A stretch of DNA of 64,000 nt, from positions 6,470,159 to 6,534,158 of the forward strand of contig NC_059400.1 in NCBI RefSeq assembly GCF_905220565.1, read 5' to 3'. Below the pieces are notes generated by a model. It made no database searches. It saw only the letters and a list, made by a program, of their open reading frames with translations, and was not told the DNA's origin. This DNA is from Melitaea cinxia (taxonomy: Eukaryota; Arthropoda; Insecta; Lepidoptera; Nymphalidae). Shown here piece by piece: positions 38,051 through 49,900 of this stretch. The translations under genes were made by a program, and so were the position numbers. The first letter of the stretch is position 1; the number at the start of each line of letters is the position of its first letter.

Positions 38051-39702
38051 GTGAGTATGTCAATGTCAAGCTACATAGCAATTAGATTTGCAACCTATGA
38101 ACTATGAAGTCTAAAAATGACTAATTTTAACTTTTTCCTTTTGTAAAATACAAACTACTTATTTTTATTTGTAACAAAATAATATACAAATAATTAAATA
38201 TGAGTTCATTAAAGAGAATGGTAACTAACTTTTATCACAATAATCAATAAACATTAGTATTTATATATGGTCATTTTGTTAAAAATAATTTATTTTGTTA
38301 ATAAATATTATGTTTTTTTTTTTGTCTTTATTATTTTACATGTATATATAATTTTATATTATTTTCGTAGGTTCTCAAAAGTTTTAAGCAGTTGCATCGA
38401 ACCCGATTAAGAGTTTTTGAAGGAGACGAACGGGCCTTAACTGCAGCACGGCTAAAAATTAATGAGGAATATAATAAAAATAGATATGTAAAGGATGAAG
38501 AAGCAATAAAAGCAGTGAGTAAAGAGATACTACAAATAAAAGAAAAGCTTAACCAGAATAATAAACACTAAAACATTGCTGTGATATAAAAATACCTATA
38601 TAGTTTGGCTAAATTTATATTTACCATAATGTGTATGGTTTTTGTTCTGATTTTACAATGGAATTTTTTCACAGATGGTTAAGTTTGGGGAAGATGTTGA
38701 AAGGGAATTAAGAACTCAAGTTATTCAAGCCAGAGAAGTAAAACCTGGGGTTTTTGGTAAGGACTTACTTCTTAACAATATTATTAATCTAATTATTATC
38801 AAAATTCAAACTATATCTGGTCAATGTACAATGCTTTAGTCCAGTGGTTATAACTGGACTGAAATGCTAGCAGTTGCAAGTTCAACCATACTAATCTGTT
38901 GTATAGGCTAGTTAATCATTGTGGTTGAGGAGTTTGTGTTTGTGGATTGTTTTTTTTTCAACCCCAGGCACAGGATGAATCCAGTCTGATGAATCATATC
39001 TTACTGGGGCTGTTAAGAGCAGGTCTATATTCAAATATAAAAAAACCCTTTTGTTTTAAATGTGATGTAAAAAATATAGATAACACTATAAATATTTAAA
39101 TAAAATAATTAATCTGATTAGAAGTATGCAGAAGATTGCATTAAAAACAAAAATTTTAATGTTATAATATATTGAATTTTTTAATTTAATCCTGTCAACT
39201 ACATATGTTTTATGTTTTTAATTTTATATGTTAACAGTCCAGTAACTTTATTTTGGTTAAGTATTGTAAATCAAAGTTTTGGATAGATGAATAAAAAAAA
39301 TATTCAATAGAACAGACTGTTACTGTCCTTGTTGGCATATCTTCCACGGGAAGAGAGTTGTAAATGTATATTTTTTTATTTCGATTTTTTTTAATGAAGC
39401 ATTTAGTATCACAGTGGTCAATACAGGTAGTTAGTAAAAAAACTAAATATAACACTTAATAATAACAAAATATTATACTTGTGTAAGATATCTAAATATA
39501 ACACTTAATAATAACAAAATATTATACTTGTGTAAGATATCTATCTATAAAATAATTTCATATGATTGTTTCAGAGGCTAAAATCACAAAAGATACTGTC
39601 AAGTTAGATAATATACCATACAATGATAATGCTATACCAGTAGATGGAATAAGTAGAGGCCAATCCTGCTGTCAAGACGTTGCAAAAAATAAAAATAAAT
39701 AA
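38033..39702 (+). CDS. LYRM7: LYRM7, mitochondrial complex III assembly factor
   Basis: Exons 38033-38050, 38371-38514, 38675-38756 and 39575-39702, all GT/AG, phases 0, 0, 1; 123 residues, stop TAA. The N-terminus MSALVSVLKSFKQLHRTR followed by EGDERALTAARLKINEEY matches the LYR family, with the LHR variant of the LYR tripeptide at residues 14-16 as in human LYRM7. LYRM7/Mzm1 is a mitochondrial-matrix chaperone that holds the Rieske iron-sulphur protein and recruits the Fe-S transfer machinery before its insertion into the bc1 complex. An upstream in-frame ATG at 38015 would add six residues (MRKNEI); I prefer 38033 because six residues before VLK match the family length. The next gene, NDUFB2, is 1.2 kb downstream on the same strand. 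The C-terminus (KNKNK) is divergent. Confidence 0.9.
38371..38514 (+). CDS. LYRM7: LYRM7 exon 2: LYR core
   Basis: Acceptor TTCGTAG before 38371, donor GTGAGT at 38515; 48 codons, phase 0 to 0. Contains the LHR tripeptide and the conserved helix with ARLKINEEY. Confidence 0.93.
38675..38756 (+). CDS. LYRM7: LYRM7 exon 3
   Basis: Acceptor TTCACAG before 38675, donor GTAAGG at 38757, ends phase 1. Encodes MVKFGEDVERELRTQVIQA, matching the family helix with the LRT-VIQ pattern. Confidence 0.92.
39443..39540. repeat. Exact 49-bp tandem duplication in LYRM7 intron 3
   Basis: Two head-to-tail 49-bp copies, each starting CTAAATATAACACTTAATAA and ending AGATAT, with no mismatch seen. They lie 35 bases upstream of exon 4. 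Perfect identity suggests a recent slip or a local assembly duplication. Confidence 0.9.
39575..39702 (+). CDS. LYRM7: LYRM7 exon 4 and stop
   Basis: Acceptor TTTCAG at 39571-39574. Encodes EAKITKDTVKLDNIPYND and a Lys/Asn-rich tail; stop TAA at 39700-39702. The LDNIPY segment corresponds to the conserved VENVPY stretch near the end of LYRM7. Confidence 0.9.
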
Positions 39703-39802
39703 TCTTGTTATTTAATTAGTGTAGAATAGGTGTTAAGTAGATTGTAAAATGTTTTGTTAAATTATATTATTTATTTGTTACTAATGGTTTAATTTTATTA
39801 AA

Positions 39803-39808
39803 AATAAA
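39803..39808 (+). terminator. Candidate poly(A) signal of LYRM7
   Basis: AATAAA about 100 bases after the LYRM7 stop and before the next repeat cluster. Confidence 0.55.
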
Positions 39809-39917
39809 CAGTGACATAAAAGTGTGACTGGGCTGAATTAATTTAATTATGATACCGGATCCAATTAGGACATACAAATCAAACTTCAATTCTTTAACAT
39901 TCTTAAATTTATATTAT

Positions 39918-40300
39918 AAACTGAGGTAGGGCACAGCAAGAATTTCCTGCTCAAAATATGGAGCAGCCAAGCCAAGCCAAGATCACAGCTAAATAATACT
40001 GTTTTCAAGCAGTATTGTGTTCCTGTTGGTGAGTAAGGTGACCAGAGCTCCTGGGGGGATTGGGGATTGGGTCGGCAAACAAGCGTACGGCTCACCTGAT
40101 GGTAAGCGATTACCGTAGCTTATAGACGCCTGCAACACCAGAAGTATCGCAAGCGCGTTGCTGACCCAATCCCCAATCCCTCCAGGAGCTTAGGTCACCT
40201 TACTCACCAACAGGAACACAATACTGCTTGAAAACAGTATTATTTTGCTGTAATCTTCTGTAAGGTCGAGGTACTACCCCAGTCGGGCTGCTCTACGGGA
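39918..40300. repeat. Inverted pair of family-2 SINE-like repeats
   Basis: A plus copy (39918-40075) and a minus copy (40076-40300) meet head to head at GATTGGGTCGGCAAACAAGC, giving arms of about 110-150 bp that can pair. They lie between LYRM7 and NDUFB2. Confidence 0.85.
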
Positions 40301-40405
40301 CGCCATCTATCAAAAATCGAGAAAACGTCGTCAATAGACTAAAATAAGACTAAATTGATAACGTCAAAAGATTAATAAACTGTTTTCTAATAGCGATAGA
40401 TGGCG
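40301..40405. mobile_element. Mini inverted-repeat element, about 105 bp
   Basis: CGCCATCTATC at 40301-40311 and its complement GATAGATGGCG at 40395-40405 bound a short AT-rich spacer. Confidence 0.5.
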
Positions 40406-40439
40406 CTAGTTTATTTACCATTTTGATATTATATTTTAA

Positions 40440-40620
40440 TCTTTTTCTTATTTACTGAATTTTTTTGTTCAATTACAATAAAATATAGCCTATGTCACTC
40501 CTGAATAGTGTAGCTTTCTGTTAGTGAAAGAATTTTCATGATCGGATCAGTATTTGCGAAGATTAGCCCCTACATACAAACAAAGATATAAACTTTACCT
40601 CTTTATAATATTAGTATAGA
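40440..40620 (-). mobile_element. Helitron-like fragment, family H4
   Basis: Minus-strand 5' end TCTATACTAATATTATAAAG at 40620; shares CACTCCTGAATAGTGTAGCT with 21608-21893. Lies about 300 bases upstream of the NDUFB2 start. Confidence 0.6.
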
Positions 40621-40923
40621 TACTCGCTAAACTATAGTATGCATAGACACATACTGAATATACATTAAAATCATACATAAAACTTATTTACATACTTATT
40701 CTTGAATCTTAAAACTGACTGATATAATATGGCTGTATAAATTAAGCTTTAGCCATTATAGAATATGTCGGAAATAAAAAAATTAACATGACAATGTCAA
40801 ACCGCTTTCAGTCAGCTGTCTTAATCTTATGACAGTCTTTTCGTTTTTCAGGTTTTCTGACATTTTCTGATTTAGGTGCTAATAACAACCTCAGCATAAG
40901 GTCACAACAAAAATATCTGCAAA

Positions 40924-41021
40924 ATGTTAGGCCGTACATTGTTAACAAGGGCTTTATTCATAAAATCACTAAAAGATGCTACTTCTAACATAAAACAAGT
41001 AAAGAGGAATGGCAGTCATGG
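40924..41021 (+). CDS. NDUFB2: NDUFB2 exon 1: presequence
   Basis: ATG at 40924, first in frame; encodes MLGRTLLTRALF and on to RNGSH. Donor GTTCGT at 41022 is weak but gives the only in-frame join, making Gly at the junction. Confidence 0.88.
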
Positions 41022-41677
41022 GTTCGTATCATATTATGAGCACTTGTTATGTCATTAGTTTGTGATGTTAAAAGTATCTTGAAACGTTATTTTACAAATA
41101 GGTTACAGTACATAAAAAGGCATATATATTTAGTACCTCATTAGTATCATTCATTAGTATTTCAATACTATGATAAATTGATCGAATAAAACCTGGTTTC
41201 AATAGCTAATAAAAGTAATATAATAATTTTAGTGCTTGGGTGTACCGTGTTCCTCCTCCTCCGCCATCTAAGAAAATAGTTTACTTAGCCGAAGTTCTGG
41301 GAGGAATATGTTGGTGGTGGATTCTATACCACATTGCCACTGAACCTGAACACATTTTGGTGAGTAATAAAATGATTTATTAGTGCTTAAGTGCTATTTA
41401 TTTGTTGACAAAAATGCTTTGTAACAGACACTACATTTTATAGGTTGTATAAAATCTGTGCTATGTTTTAAGTACATATATAAAATGTCAAAAATATTTA
41501 TAATTTTTTTTTTATATTAATAGTGTTTAATCAGTAGTTTTGAATAATCTTTATTATCATTATTATTGTTAATATTTGGAAACTTTGCAGGGTGACTGGC
41601 CATATATAGATCCAATCACTTGGACGGATGAAGAGTTGGGTGTTCCTCCGGATTCCGCAGGGCCACTAAAAAATTAA
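40924..41677 (+). CDS. NDUFB2: NDUFB2 (AGGG subunit), respiratory complex I
   Basis: Exons 40924-41021, 41233-41359 and 41591-41677, GT/AG borders, phases 2 then 0; 103 residues, stop TAA. Residues 1-30 are Arg/Lys-rich with no acidic run, typical of a mitochondrial presequence. Then come WVYR with a Pro run (40-44), one membrane helix around LGGICWWWILYHIA (55-68) and the conserved acidic C-terminal stretch EHILGDWPYIDPITWTDEEL. This is the B2 (AGGG) accessory subunit in the membrane arm of NADH:ubiquinone oxidoreductase, inner mitochondrial membrane. Length and architecture match the insect family. It follows LYRM7 in the same direction. Confidence 0.94.
41233..41359 (+). CDS. NDUFB2: NDUFB2 exon 2: membrane helix
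   Basis: Acceptor ATTTTAG before 41233, donor GTGAGT at 41360. Encodes AWVYRVPPPPPSKK, the GGICWWWILYHIA helix and TEPEHIL; ends phase 0. Confidence 0.94.
41591..41677 (+). CDS. NDUFB2: NDUFB2 exon 3 and stop
   Basis: Acceptor TTTGCAG before 41591. Encodes GDWPYIDPITWTDEELGVPP and a short tail; TAA at 41675-41677. Confidence 0.93.
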   Translation, partial: GDWPYIDPITWTDEELGVPPDSAGPLKN

Positions 41678-41723
41678 ATTTAAATGTACATGGCATATTG
41701 TTAGTAGTGTAATATAATTTGTG

Positions 41724-41729
41724 AATAAA
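41724..41729 (+). terminator. Candidate poly(A) signal of NDUFB2
   Basis: AATAAA 46 bases after the stop codon, the usual distance for a short insect 3' UTR. Confidence 0.6.
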
Positions 41730-42013
41730 TATTATTATTTAATTTTGTAATTTTTTGTAATATCTCTATTAACTTAACACAGAAAGTAAAAATTGTTATG
41801 TCTATTTATCAACTCTGCAACTAGTTGAACTGCTTCACTTTGCTGGGTGTCAAAATATTTTCTGCCCAGCAACCCTGTACCATATTATGTTAGTGTTAAT
41901 TTTTCTATGTCTTAAACTATGGATCCAAGCAACACTTTTAGGGGCTTATCTTAACAAAAAGACTCCATGATGAAGTAATTTTTAATTAATAAGGATAATT
42001 GTGAAATAATTGT

Positions 42014-42118
42014 TGATTCAGACTATCACATCCCACTGGGCATAAACCTCTTTCAAAATGTAGGGGAAATGGTCGGGTCTTAATCCACTATGCTGCTCCT
42101 CCGTGGGTTGGACGCTTA
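42014..42118 (-). mobile_element. tRNA-derived SINE, 3' fragment
   Basis: CACATCCCACTGGGCATAAA and CTTAATCCACTATGCTGCTC match the minus strand of the SINE 3' half. Confidence 0.65.
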
Positions 42119-42131
42119 ATAATAATGGCCA

Positions 42132-42882
42132 TTAACCCTTTCAACGCCTAAGTCGGATTTATCCGACAAAAACTTTCGGTGTCATTTCACCTGAGTCGGA
42201 TTTATCAGACACAAAAACGTATTATGATGTTTTAGCCTAAAATAATTTTTTTTTACGAAAGTTTATCTATTTAACCTTTTAATTAGTGTTACAATTCAAA
42301 TTTACTATATCCAAAAACAAAATAAAATACTATTTCAATTAAGGTAAATTCACTAATATTATCCCAGAGAAAGTGTATTGACTTCCAACGCCTGTGTCGT
42401 ATTTATCCGACTGTAGTGATGAGACATAATGTTAAAATTTATAACATATGGAATATTCATAAACAAAAATATTATATAATATTAAATACCAAGTTATTGA
42501 ATAAAATAAAGTACATTAAGTATGTAATTGTTATTTAATAACGTGTTGTTTTGCTCTTTGTAAATCTATATTTTGTAAAAAATTAGTGATTTAGTTATTT
42601 TTGTACGGACAACTATAAATGCTAATTCCCATCCCTAGACTGAGTCCTTATCGCCAGTATATCCAATACAGAGCCAGCGCCTGCGTCGGATAAACACGAC
42701 CGTTCATGACGTCACAACCGTATGGAATTTTCCATTAGTGTTGCGCGTGTTTTTGTGATAAAGTAGTGAGTTAGTAAGTTTTACGTTCGTGTTTTTAAAA
42801 TTGAAATTTCATTTTTAAAATTCGTATTAATTCTTCAGCAGTCATAATGGTACACCATTATGACTGCTGAAGAATTAATACG
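42132..42882. mobile_element. piggyBac-like terminus with palindromic repeats and a perfect hairpin
   Basis: TTAA then CCCTTTCAACGCC at 42132-42148 fits the TTAA target and CCCT start of piggyBac-like elements. The palindrome GTCGGATTTATCCGAC (42152) recurs as variants near 42194, 42394 and 42684. A 29-bp-arm perfect hairpin (42823-42851, loop AC, 42854-42882) follows, built on CGTATTAATTCTTCAGCAGT. No matching right terminus and no transposase seen. Confidence 0.55.
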
Positions 42883-43019
42883 TATAGTAATACTTTGTCA
42901 ATTGTCAAAATGTCAAATGAAAAAAAATTCTTTCCTCATAGTACAAATAACTTAATTTGTTTATTTTATAATGATGAAAACATAATTAAATCAAAAAGTA
43001 GGCAAACTACTGGAATCTA

Positions 43020-43320
43020 TCTATCAATAAAAACGTGGCCAAGTGCGAGTCAGACTTGCGTACGGAGGGTTCCGTATCATTATCTATAAAACGGCAAATA
43101 AATCCTGTTTTAATGTATGGGAGCCCCACTTAAATATTTGTTTTATTTTAATTTAATTATTTATTATTAAATTGAATATATAACTGAATATTCTGTTAAT
43201 ATTTAAAGCGTTTACCTGTTGCCGTTGTCAATACCAAACAATAATGAGCAAAAAAAAATCATGTTTATTGTATGGGAGCCTTAAATACCTATTTATTTTA
43301 TTGTTTTTTAGAATTTGTTG
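43020..43320. repeat. Interspersed-repeat-like segment
   Basis: GTGGCCAAGTGCGAGTCAGA and GGAGGGTTCCGTATCATT, with ATGTATGGGAGCC twice, resemble repeats widespread in insect genomes; judged from recollection, no second copy here. Confidence 0.35.
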
Positions 43321-43884
43321 TAATAGCGGCAAAAGAAGTACATCATTTGTGGAAATTTCTAACTGTTAAAGTTTATGAGCTAAAGCCTGGTGACATGTGG
43401 AATTTGCTGGGTTAAAAATAAGCACTAACCTAACTAAGCACACCAAAGGTACAAATTACGCCTTTTGTTTGAACTGCAACTAGGAAATAAACATTTCAAC
43501 TTCTCTTCGTGTTTAATTCACGAAAAAGACGTAAAAATCTTGGCAGCTCAACCCAAAATGACTGGCTTCGTTTATTTCACAGATTAAAGTATTAGTTACT
43601 ACGGTTTATTTTAGCAGCAATCTTCCAATTTTTTGTTGGCATTTGGTAGCAACACCGAATCCACCGATGTCAGTTTTGCAACACTTATTTACAAACTGGC
43701 AACATTGTGATTTGTGTTGAGCTCTGATTATAGTGTGATTTGACGTGAGTCGTGAATCGAAAATATTTCGTGGTCGCCCTCGTTCCATTTAAATAAAATT
43801 TATTTTTATCACAATTTTGTGCGTGTGTTGTCAAAACGTAGTTGAATAAATGAGATAATGTGATTTAAACAAAGTTTCTTTGAA

Positions 43885-43909
43885 ATGGAGTCTATAGCTA
43901 ATCAAAAGG
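43885..43909 (+). CDS. cindr: cindr exon 1 (long-isoform start)
   Basis: ATG GAG TCT ATA GCT AAT CAA AAG G then consensus donor GTGAGT at 43910; phase 1. It joins to exon 2 to make MESIANQKVSCMVNFAY. The exon is tiny, so the assignment rests on donor quality, phase match and distance. An alternative is translation from Met 12 (ATGGTC at 46111). Confidence 0.7.
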
Positions 43910-46900
43910 GTGAGTACCCGTCATCAGTCCTAGTAATGCTTAGGTCTTGTTTGTATATGGGTAACTGTACCTTACGACATAATTTAGGTAGAAGTACAAC
44001 ACCTTACTTTATATTTCTTTACGTTTGTGTATTAAATATTAAATTCGCCGCGCAGGTCAATCACCTGCTCCGTAACGGAAGTACGTACTTGGTTTTCATT
44101 CAGTACTCTTTCGAAGTTTGTGGTTTTTAACTTATACATACTAAAGATACTTAAATAACATATGTGCGTTATTGAGTATTGCCAAGTTTGTCATATAGTA
44201 TGAATCATTTTTATGGCATTGTGATGTCATATGCATGCTAATGTTAATAAACAAAACTTAAACAATTCTGCATGACTAAACAAGTATAAAATATTAAGTA
44301 TGTTTCTATTTACATTAATCTTGATCTTTTAAGAATGTTATTTATTTATAATGTTCAATAAATTATAAAATGTAAAAAATCATTATTTGCCATAGCTTTT
44401 TGTTTAATTGTTATTATTTTGATGTTCATAACAGATTTAAAACTTAATTAAAATATCTATAGTTTATATATAACACTGATAAAATTTGTTTTGATTATTT
44501 TTAACAAAGCGATTTGATATCAATAATATCAAAACAAATACTATTCAAAGCTATAAATTTTCATACATCTGTAATTGCACTAAATATTATTTCTAATTTA
44601 TTTTTATGTAGATAATTGTGTCATAACTTCTGCTTTTTAAATACATTCTACTAAGTTTAGTTTTAATATTGTGCTAAAATTATACTTGAATTAATTTTAT
44701 TATAATTTTATTCAAATTTGAAATAAAATTGTTATTACTGTTATTTCATAGATAACATTAAAATTTTTCACATTTTATTTTATTACTAAAATAAATAATG
44801 CATTGAAATTAGTAGTTAGTAGTTGATGATCAGGGTTGTCAGAACATAAAAACTTTGAATTATTGAATAAGATAATAATCCTTTGGTAATAATATTTTAC
44901 TTGATTGATAATACTTTCTTTTTTTTTTACCAAATTCAAAAAAAATGAAAAGTTCTCAAATTAACTTTTTTTTTCTTTTCTGTGTTACCTTATACCTTCT
45001 AATGGTTGAAATGATTTTAATAATTTTTTTCTTAATCAAAACTTAGTGCTTGACCTGTAATCTCATTTAAATCTGATCAAAATCTGAAGTGTACTTCTTG
45101 AGATCATTATTATAATAATGCATATTTAATAGATTGCCAACCTATATTGTTTTATTATTAATATTTATTTCTCTGTCATACCAGATGTCTTACCATTTGA
45201 TATCTTACCAGATTAGTTAGATTATACCATCCTAACATTGTAATTTATTATAACATTTTAATTGATTAACAGTCAATTTGATAACAAAACACTTTTGCTT
45301 AACAATTATAGTTTAAAGAAACATTAGACATAATTTGTACATTTTCCCTTTGTTTTTATTACCAGTTATTGAAAAATTCTTTTAATCTCATTGGTATATT
45401 AGTTAAGTTTTTTAGTCTCTATTAGGGTCACTACATCACATAATATAATGTAACTTGGAAACAAGATGAATCTTTATTGGTCTAGCATTCCAGTGTCACT
45501 TTTTTTCTATACCTCTAACATTATTAACTTGTAAATAACATAATCAAAAGCTAAAAGATTTTGAGATTGTTTTCAAAGTTTTGCTTAGATTTTGTTTTTT
45601 TTTTCAGTCTGTTTATTGATATTGTTTTTAGCTAAACTAAGCTTTTTAATGTTTTAAAATGCTTAAAGTCTAGGATATCTTGTATTCCAGCCACTGTGTG
45701 TCCTTAGCATAAATTTTTCTTAACTTCTTTTAAGTTTTGAGTAGGAAAAATAAGTTAAGTTCTTCAACCACCAATACAATGCAATCATTTGTATGAGCTT
45801 AAGAGTTTGATAGAGAACCTTTGATGGTGTTTCTATGATAGACCTTCTATTCTAGACCATATATGTATATAAACAATCAAATATAACAATCTTTTAAGTG
45901 GTCTAAATCATAAGTCTTGTAGTTTGAGTTGCAAATTTTATTTCATATTGTGCTTGTTTTGTAGTTTTGCATATGAGCATAAAAGAGGGTCATATTATAG
46001 ATTTCCTTATTAGAGCTTTTGTTCGAGGAACTATAAGTCTTAACAATGTGTAGAATAGAGTATTATAATATAAATTTAACAAGCTTAATATATTCTTTTT
46101 AGTGTCTTGTATGGTCAACTTTGCATATGACGCATTAGAACCAGACGAATTGACTGTGAGACCAGGTGATATAATACGAGACGTTGAGAGACTACCTGGG
46201 GGTTGGTGGAAGGGAGAGCTAAGAGGAAGACGTGGAATGTTTCCTGATAATTTTGTGTCAGTGCTGACTGAACCTAACAATGCAAGGTTTGTTGAGTCTT
46301 TATTTTTCGTTGTTTATAATTTATGATTTTACTAGTATTAAAGTGTATGAAGCTTTAATCCCTTAGGTAATACAAAACACATGACTCACTGGTCTTCAAC
46401 AAAAACAAGAAAAAAAAATTCAAAAGTAAATTGTAAATTTTTAGTGTTTACGTTCTAGGTTGCATTTCAGTAATTAAGTAAGTTACTATATTGTGAAGTG
46501 GAGTGTCTCAGGCAGACTAAAGAAATTACAATAATAAATAAAAAAACTTTATTAAATCAGATAAAGACAAAGAGTGAATTATAAATTGATTGCAAAATAT
46601 GTGTAATTTCTAAACAAATAAATTGTGATACTTTTTTTTTGTAAACAACTAAGTTGGCAAACAAGCGTAAGGCTCACCTGACCACCGGATGGTAAGCGAT
46701 TATTTGTCACCTTACTCACCACAGGATCACAACACGCCTTGAAAGTATTCTTACGTAGCTGTGACCGTTTGTAAGATTGAGGATTGACTTCCCCAGTCGG
46801 TTGCTCCAGAATTTGAGTAGGATATTTAATGATGTGCTCTACCTCAGTTTAATAAGGTTAATCAACCAAAAATAAATATATTTCATATGTATCATATCAT

Positions 46901-49900
46901 CATATCATATGTATCGTTTCATATGTAATATATATCATGAATCGGTTTTATGAAGTAAGTTGTTGTTTAGCTATCCATTATTTCTATTTACAACCTGTAA
47001 AAGCAAAACTTATAATTTATTACTTGAGTTGAAAAAGCATTCTTTCACCTCATTCTAATAAACATTATCAGTAACTTATATTTGAAAACTTCGAAATTCA
47101 GATAGACGACAATTATAAATTTTAAACATTATTTTGAATTTCTTCAAATTTGTTTTTATTTCGCTTTTAGTCTTTTTCTTTCCTAAGATAAAAAAATAAT
47201 TATATATATATTTTTATAATACATATTTTATGTGTTAAATTACCAATTACTTATTTAATTTGAATGACTGATTCCTAAATATCACAGGATTAGTAGAATA
47301 ATGATTGTACATGATATCTTATCAATTTAGATAAGGTTTTGATAATGCTTATAAGCTGTATTTAGTCAAGTTTGTGGGTTTCTTAGATACAATTTTGCTG
47401 TTAAATATGAGCTTTAATTAATTTACACAAAATATTAATATTATTTTATAAAAATAAAAGTATTGTTTTCTAATGTTTACGCGAATTTTACTCATTTAAT
47501 AAAACACTTTTTTCGGATTTTATCGCGGTTTATTGTTAACTTTTGATTCCCGACGTTTCGGATACTTTACAGCAACCATGGTCCAACCAGTCCTCCCGTG
47601 ACCATGGTTGCTGTAAAGTATCCGAAACGTCGGGAATCAAAAGTTAACAATAAACCGCGATAAAATCCGAAAAAAGTGTTTTATTAAAAAATAAAAGTAT
47701 ATTCCATTCTTATTGTACCTGTGAAGCAAGTGATTTTCTGTTTTCACATTTATATTAACACTCTCAATTAATGAAATCGATGTTTTGTAAATAAAGTGAG
47801 TATCTTAAAAATAACTTAGCTTACCAAACTTAAATTTATAAAAAACCGTCGACTTTTAAAAGATACTAAACTCACTAATAGTTTTTTTTAGTATACATAC
47901 CTAGTTGTATAAAAACTTTGTCTCCGAAATATTTTAATATGTAAAAAAATAGATAACTATTAATATAAGAATATAAGAATTTTATTTTTAATATTATTCT
48001 TTGTCATCAAAGTTCTTACAATTGTGTAGGTCGGGTGCGGTACCTGGACGGTGCCGAGCAGTGTTCAGCTACCAGCCAGCCAATCCTGATGAGTTGCCGT
48101 TGTGTGTGGGAGACGTATTGGAAGTTCTAGGGGAGGTATGTATTGCATTTTGGTTTATTATATGTTACTTTTATTTTAATTTTAAATTTTTTTTGACACG
48201 TGGCTTAGGTATATAGGTATAGGTAATAGGTAATCATCTAAACTCTCACTGTATTAATTATATTATACGCGAGCGTAACTATGCGGTTCATGTTTATATT
48301 TAAATTTATTTTTACTACTTTGTTTTTTAGTTTACTATTTATTACAAACTGTAAAATGACTGTACCACTCTTTATTGATGAATAAAAGCTATGGACTTAG
48401 CTAGGTTATTGTTAGACTTTATGACGGAAGATGAATAGATTAGACGAACAACGATCATAATAAAACGGTTATATACTATAAATATGATTCTATTACTTAT
48501 TATCGATACTATATAGTGTTATGATACTGATGAGTCGTCGGAACGCGCTAATTTCGATAAGTATAATCAAATTTGTAAAGTTCTTTTGTTTCAAAACTTT
48601 TTTATCGGATACAAGACTTTGCCATACAAGCATACTTTATTGTACGCCCACAAAGACATTTTACATAGAAAAAATATGGAAGAAAAACAAATATATGTTA
48701 TAAAAGGTGATTTTTTTCACTATTATCTCTTCCTGAAAACCTCTAGCAAAGGACATGAGGTGGTCTAATATACGTAAATATACACATACAAATACAAATA
48801 CGTAAACATATTTATACAGATATATACACAAATTTACAAAGTTGTACATTTTCATGCGCACCTATAAATATTAAGGTAAAGTTGTAGACTAGGTATATTA
48901 GTTCTAGTTATTTTAATCGACTTCGAAAAAACGAATTCGACTGTTTTTTTTTACGTTTTGCTGGGTGTACCGACTTTATCTAATGATTATTTTTTTTTAA
49001 TCGAAAGCTAGTGCTTGTCATGTGGTCCAATTTAAATTTGATCGAGGTCTGACATGTACTTTTAGGGTTATCTCTAATAATAGATATTTACTTGACTGTT
49101 TTTTGGCGACCTACGTTGTATGATCCATCATAACTTTTTACCTTACAGAAGATCACAGCTAAATAATACTGGTTTCAAGCAGTGTTGTGTCCTATTGGTG
49201 AGTAAGGTGGTCAGAACTTCTGGGGGAATTGGGGATAGGGTAGGCAACGCCCTTGCGATGTTTCTGGTGTTACAGACGTCTATAAGCTACGGTAATCGCA
49301 ATCCATGGCTCTGACCGCTGCGCCAACGCGGCGTCACAGCCATGGATTGTACTAAAAAAATATAATACAAATACACACATAAATACTTTATTACACACCC
49401 ACAAAGCCATATTACATACAAAAAATTTGGTAGAAAAACAAAAATATGTAGGTACTATGGCGGTGTTATCGGTAAAAGAGTGGTTACTTTCTGGACGCTT
49501 CAACACAAACCCTTAGGACATAAAAAATAATAAATTGGAATTGAAGTGTTCATGTGTGTAAATGTAAAGATAAGGTTATACACTAAAATAGCTCATTTAT
49601 GTACATCAGCCCACATCAGCCGACTGCTGCCTGTTAAACACATGCATTAAGTTGCTTACCTTAGGAACAGACGACCGTATGAGGTATTTTATATAGATAT
49701 CAGCTGACCCAGCAAACGTTGTTTTGCCGCTAAACGCTATTAAAAAATAGGTGTTGGTGGTAGAAGGATAAAAATTTAGGCTTGAATGTATTTTTCAATG
49801 CCAAATCAAAAATACAAAAAGTAAAAATAAATACCAAAGAAATGAAAAAAAAAAATGTGGTAGCTCCCTTATAAATCAGGGGTTTAAAAAATAGTAAACG

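Noticed and set aside
43606..43788. 60-codon minus-strand ORF upstream of cindr
   Set aside because: No recognisable domain, no splice context, and it overlaps the probable cindr promoter region.
46034..46280. Minus-strand ORF of 96 codons over cindr exon 2
   Set aside because: Antisense shadow of the first SH3 exon.
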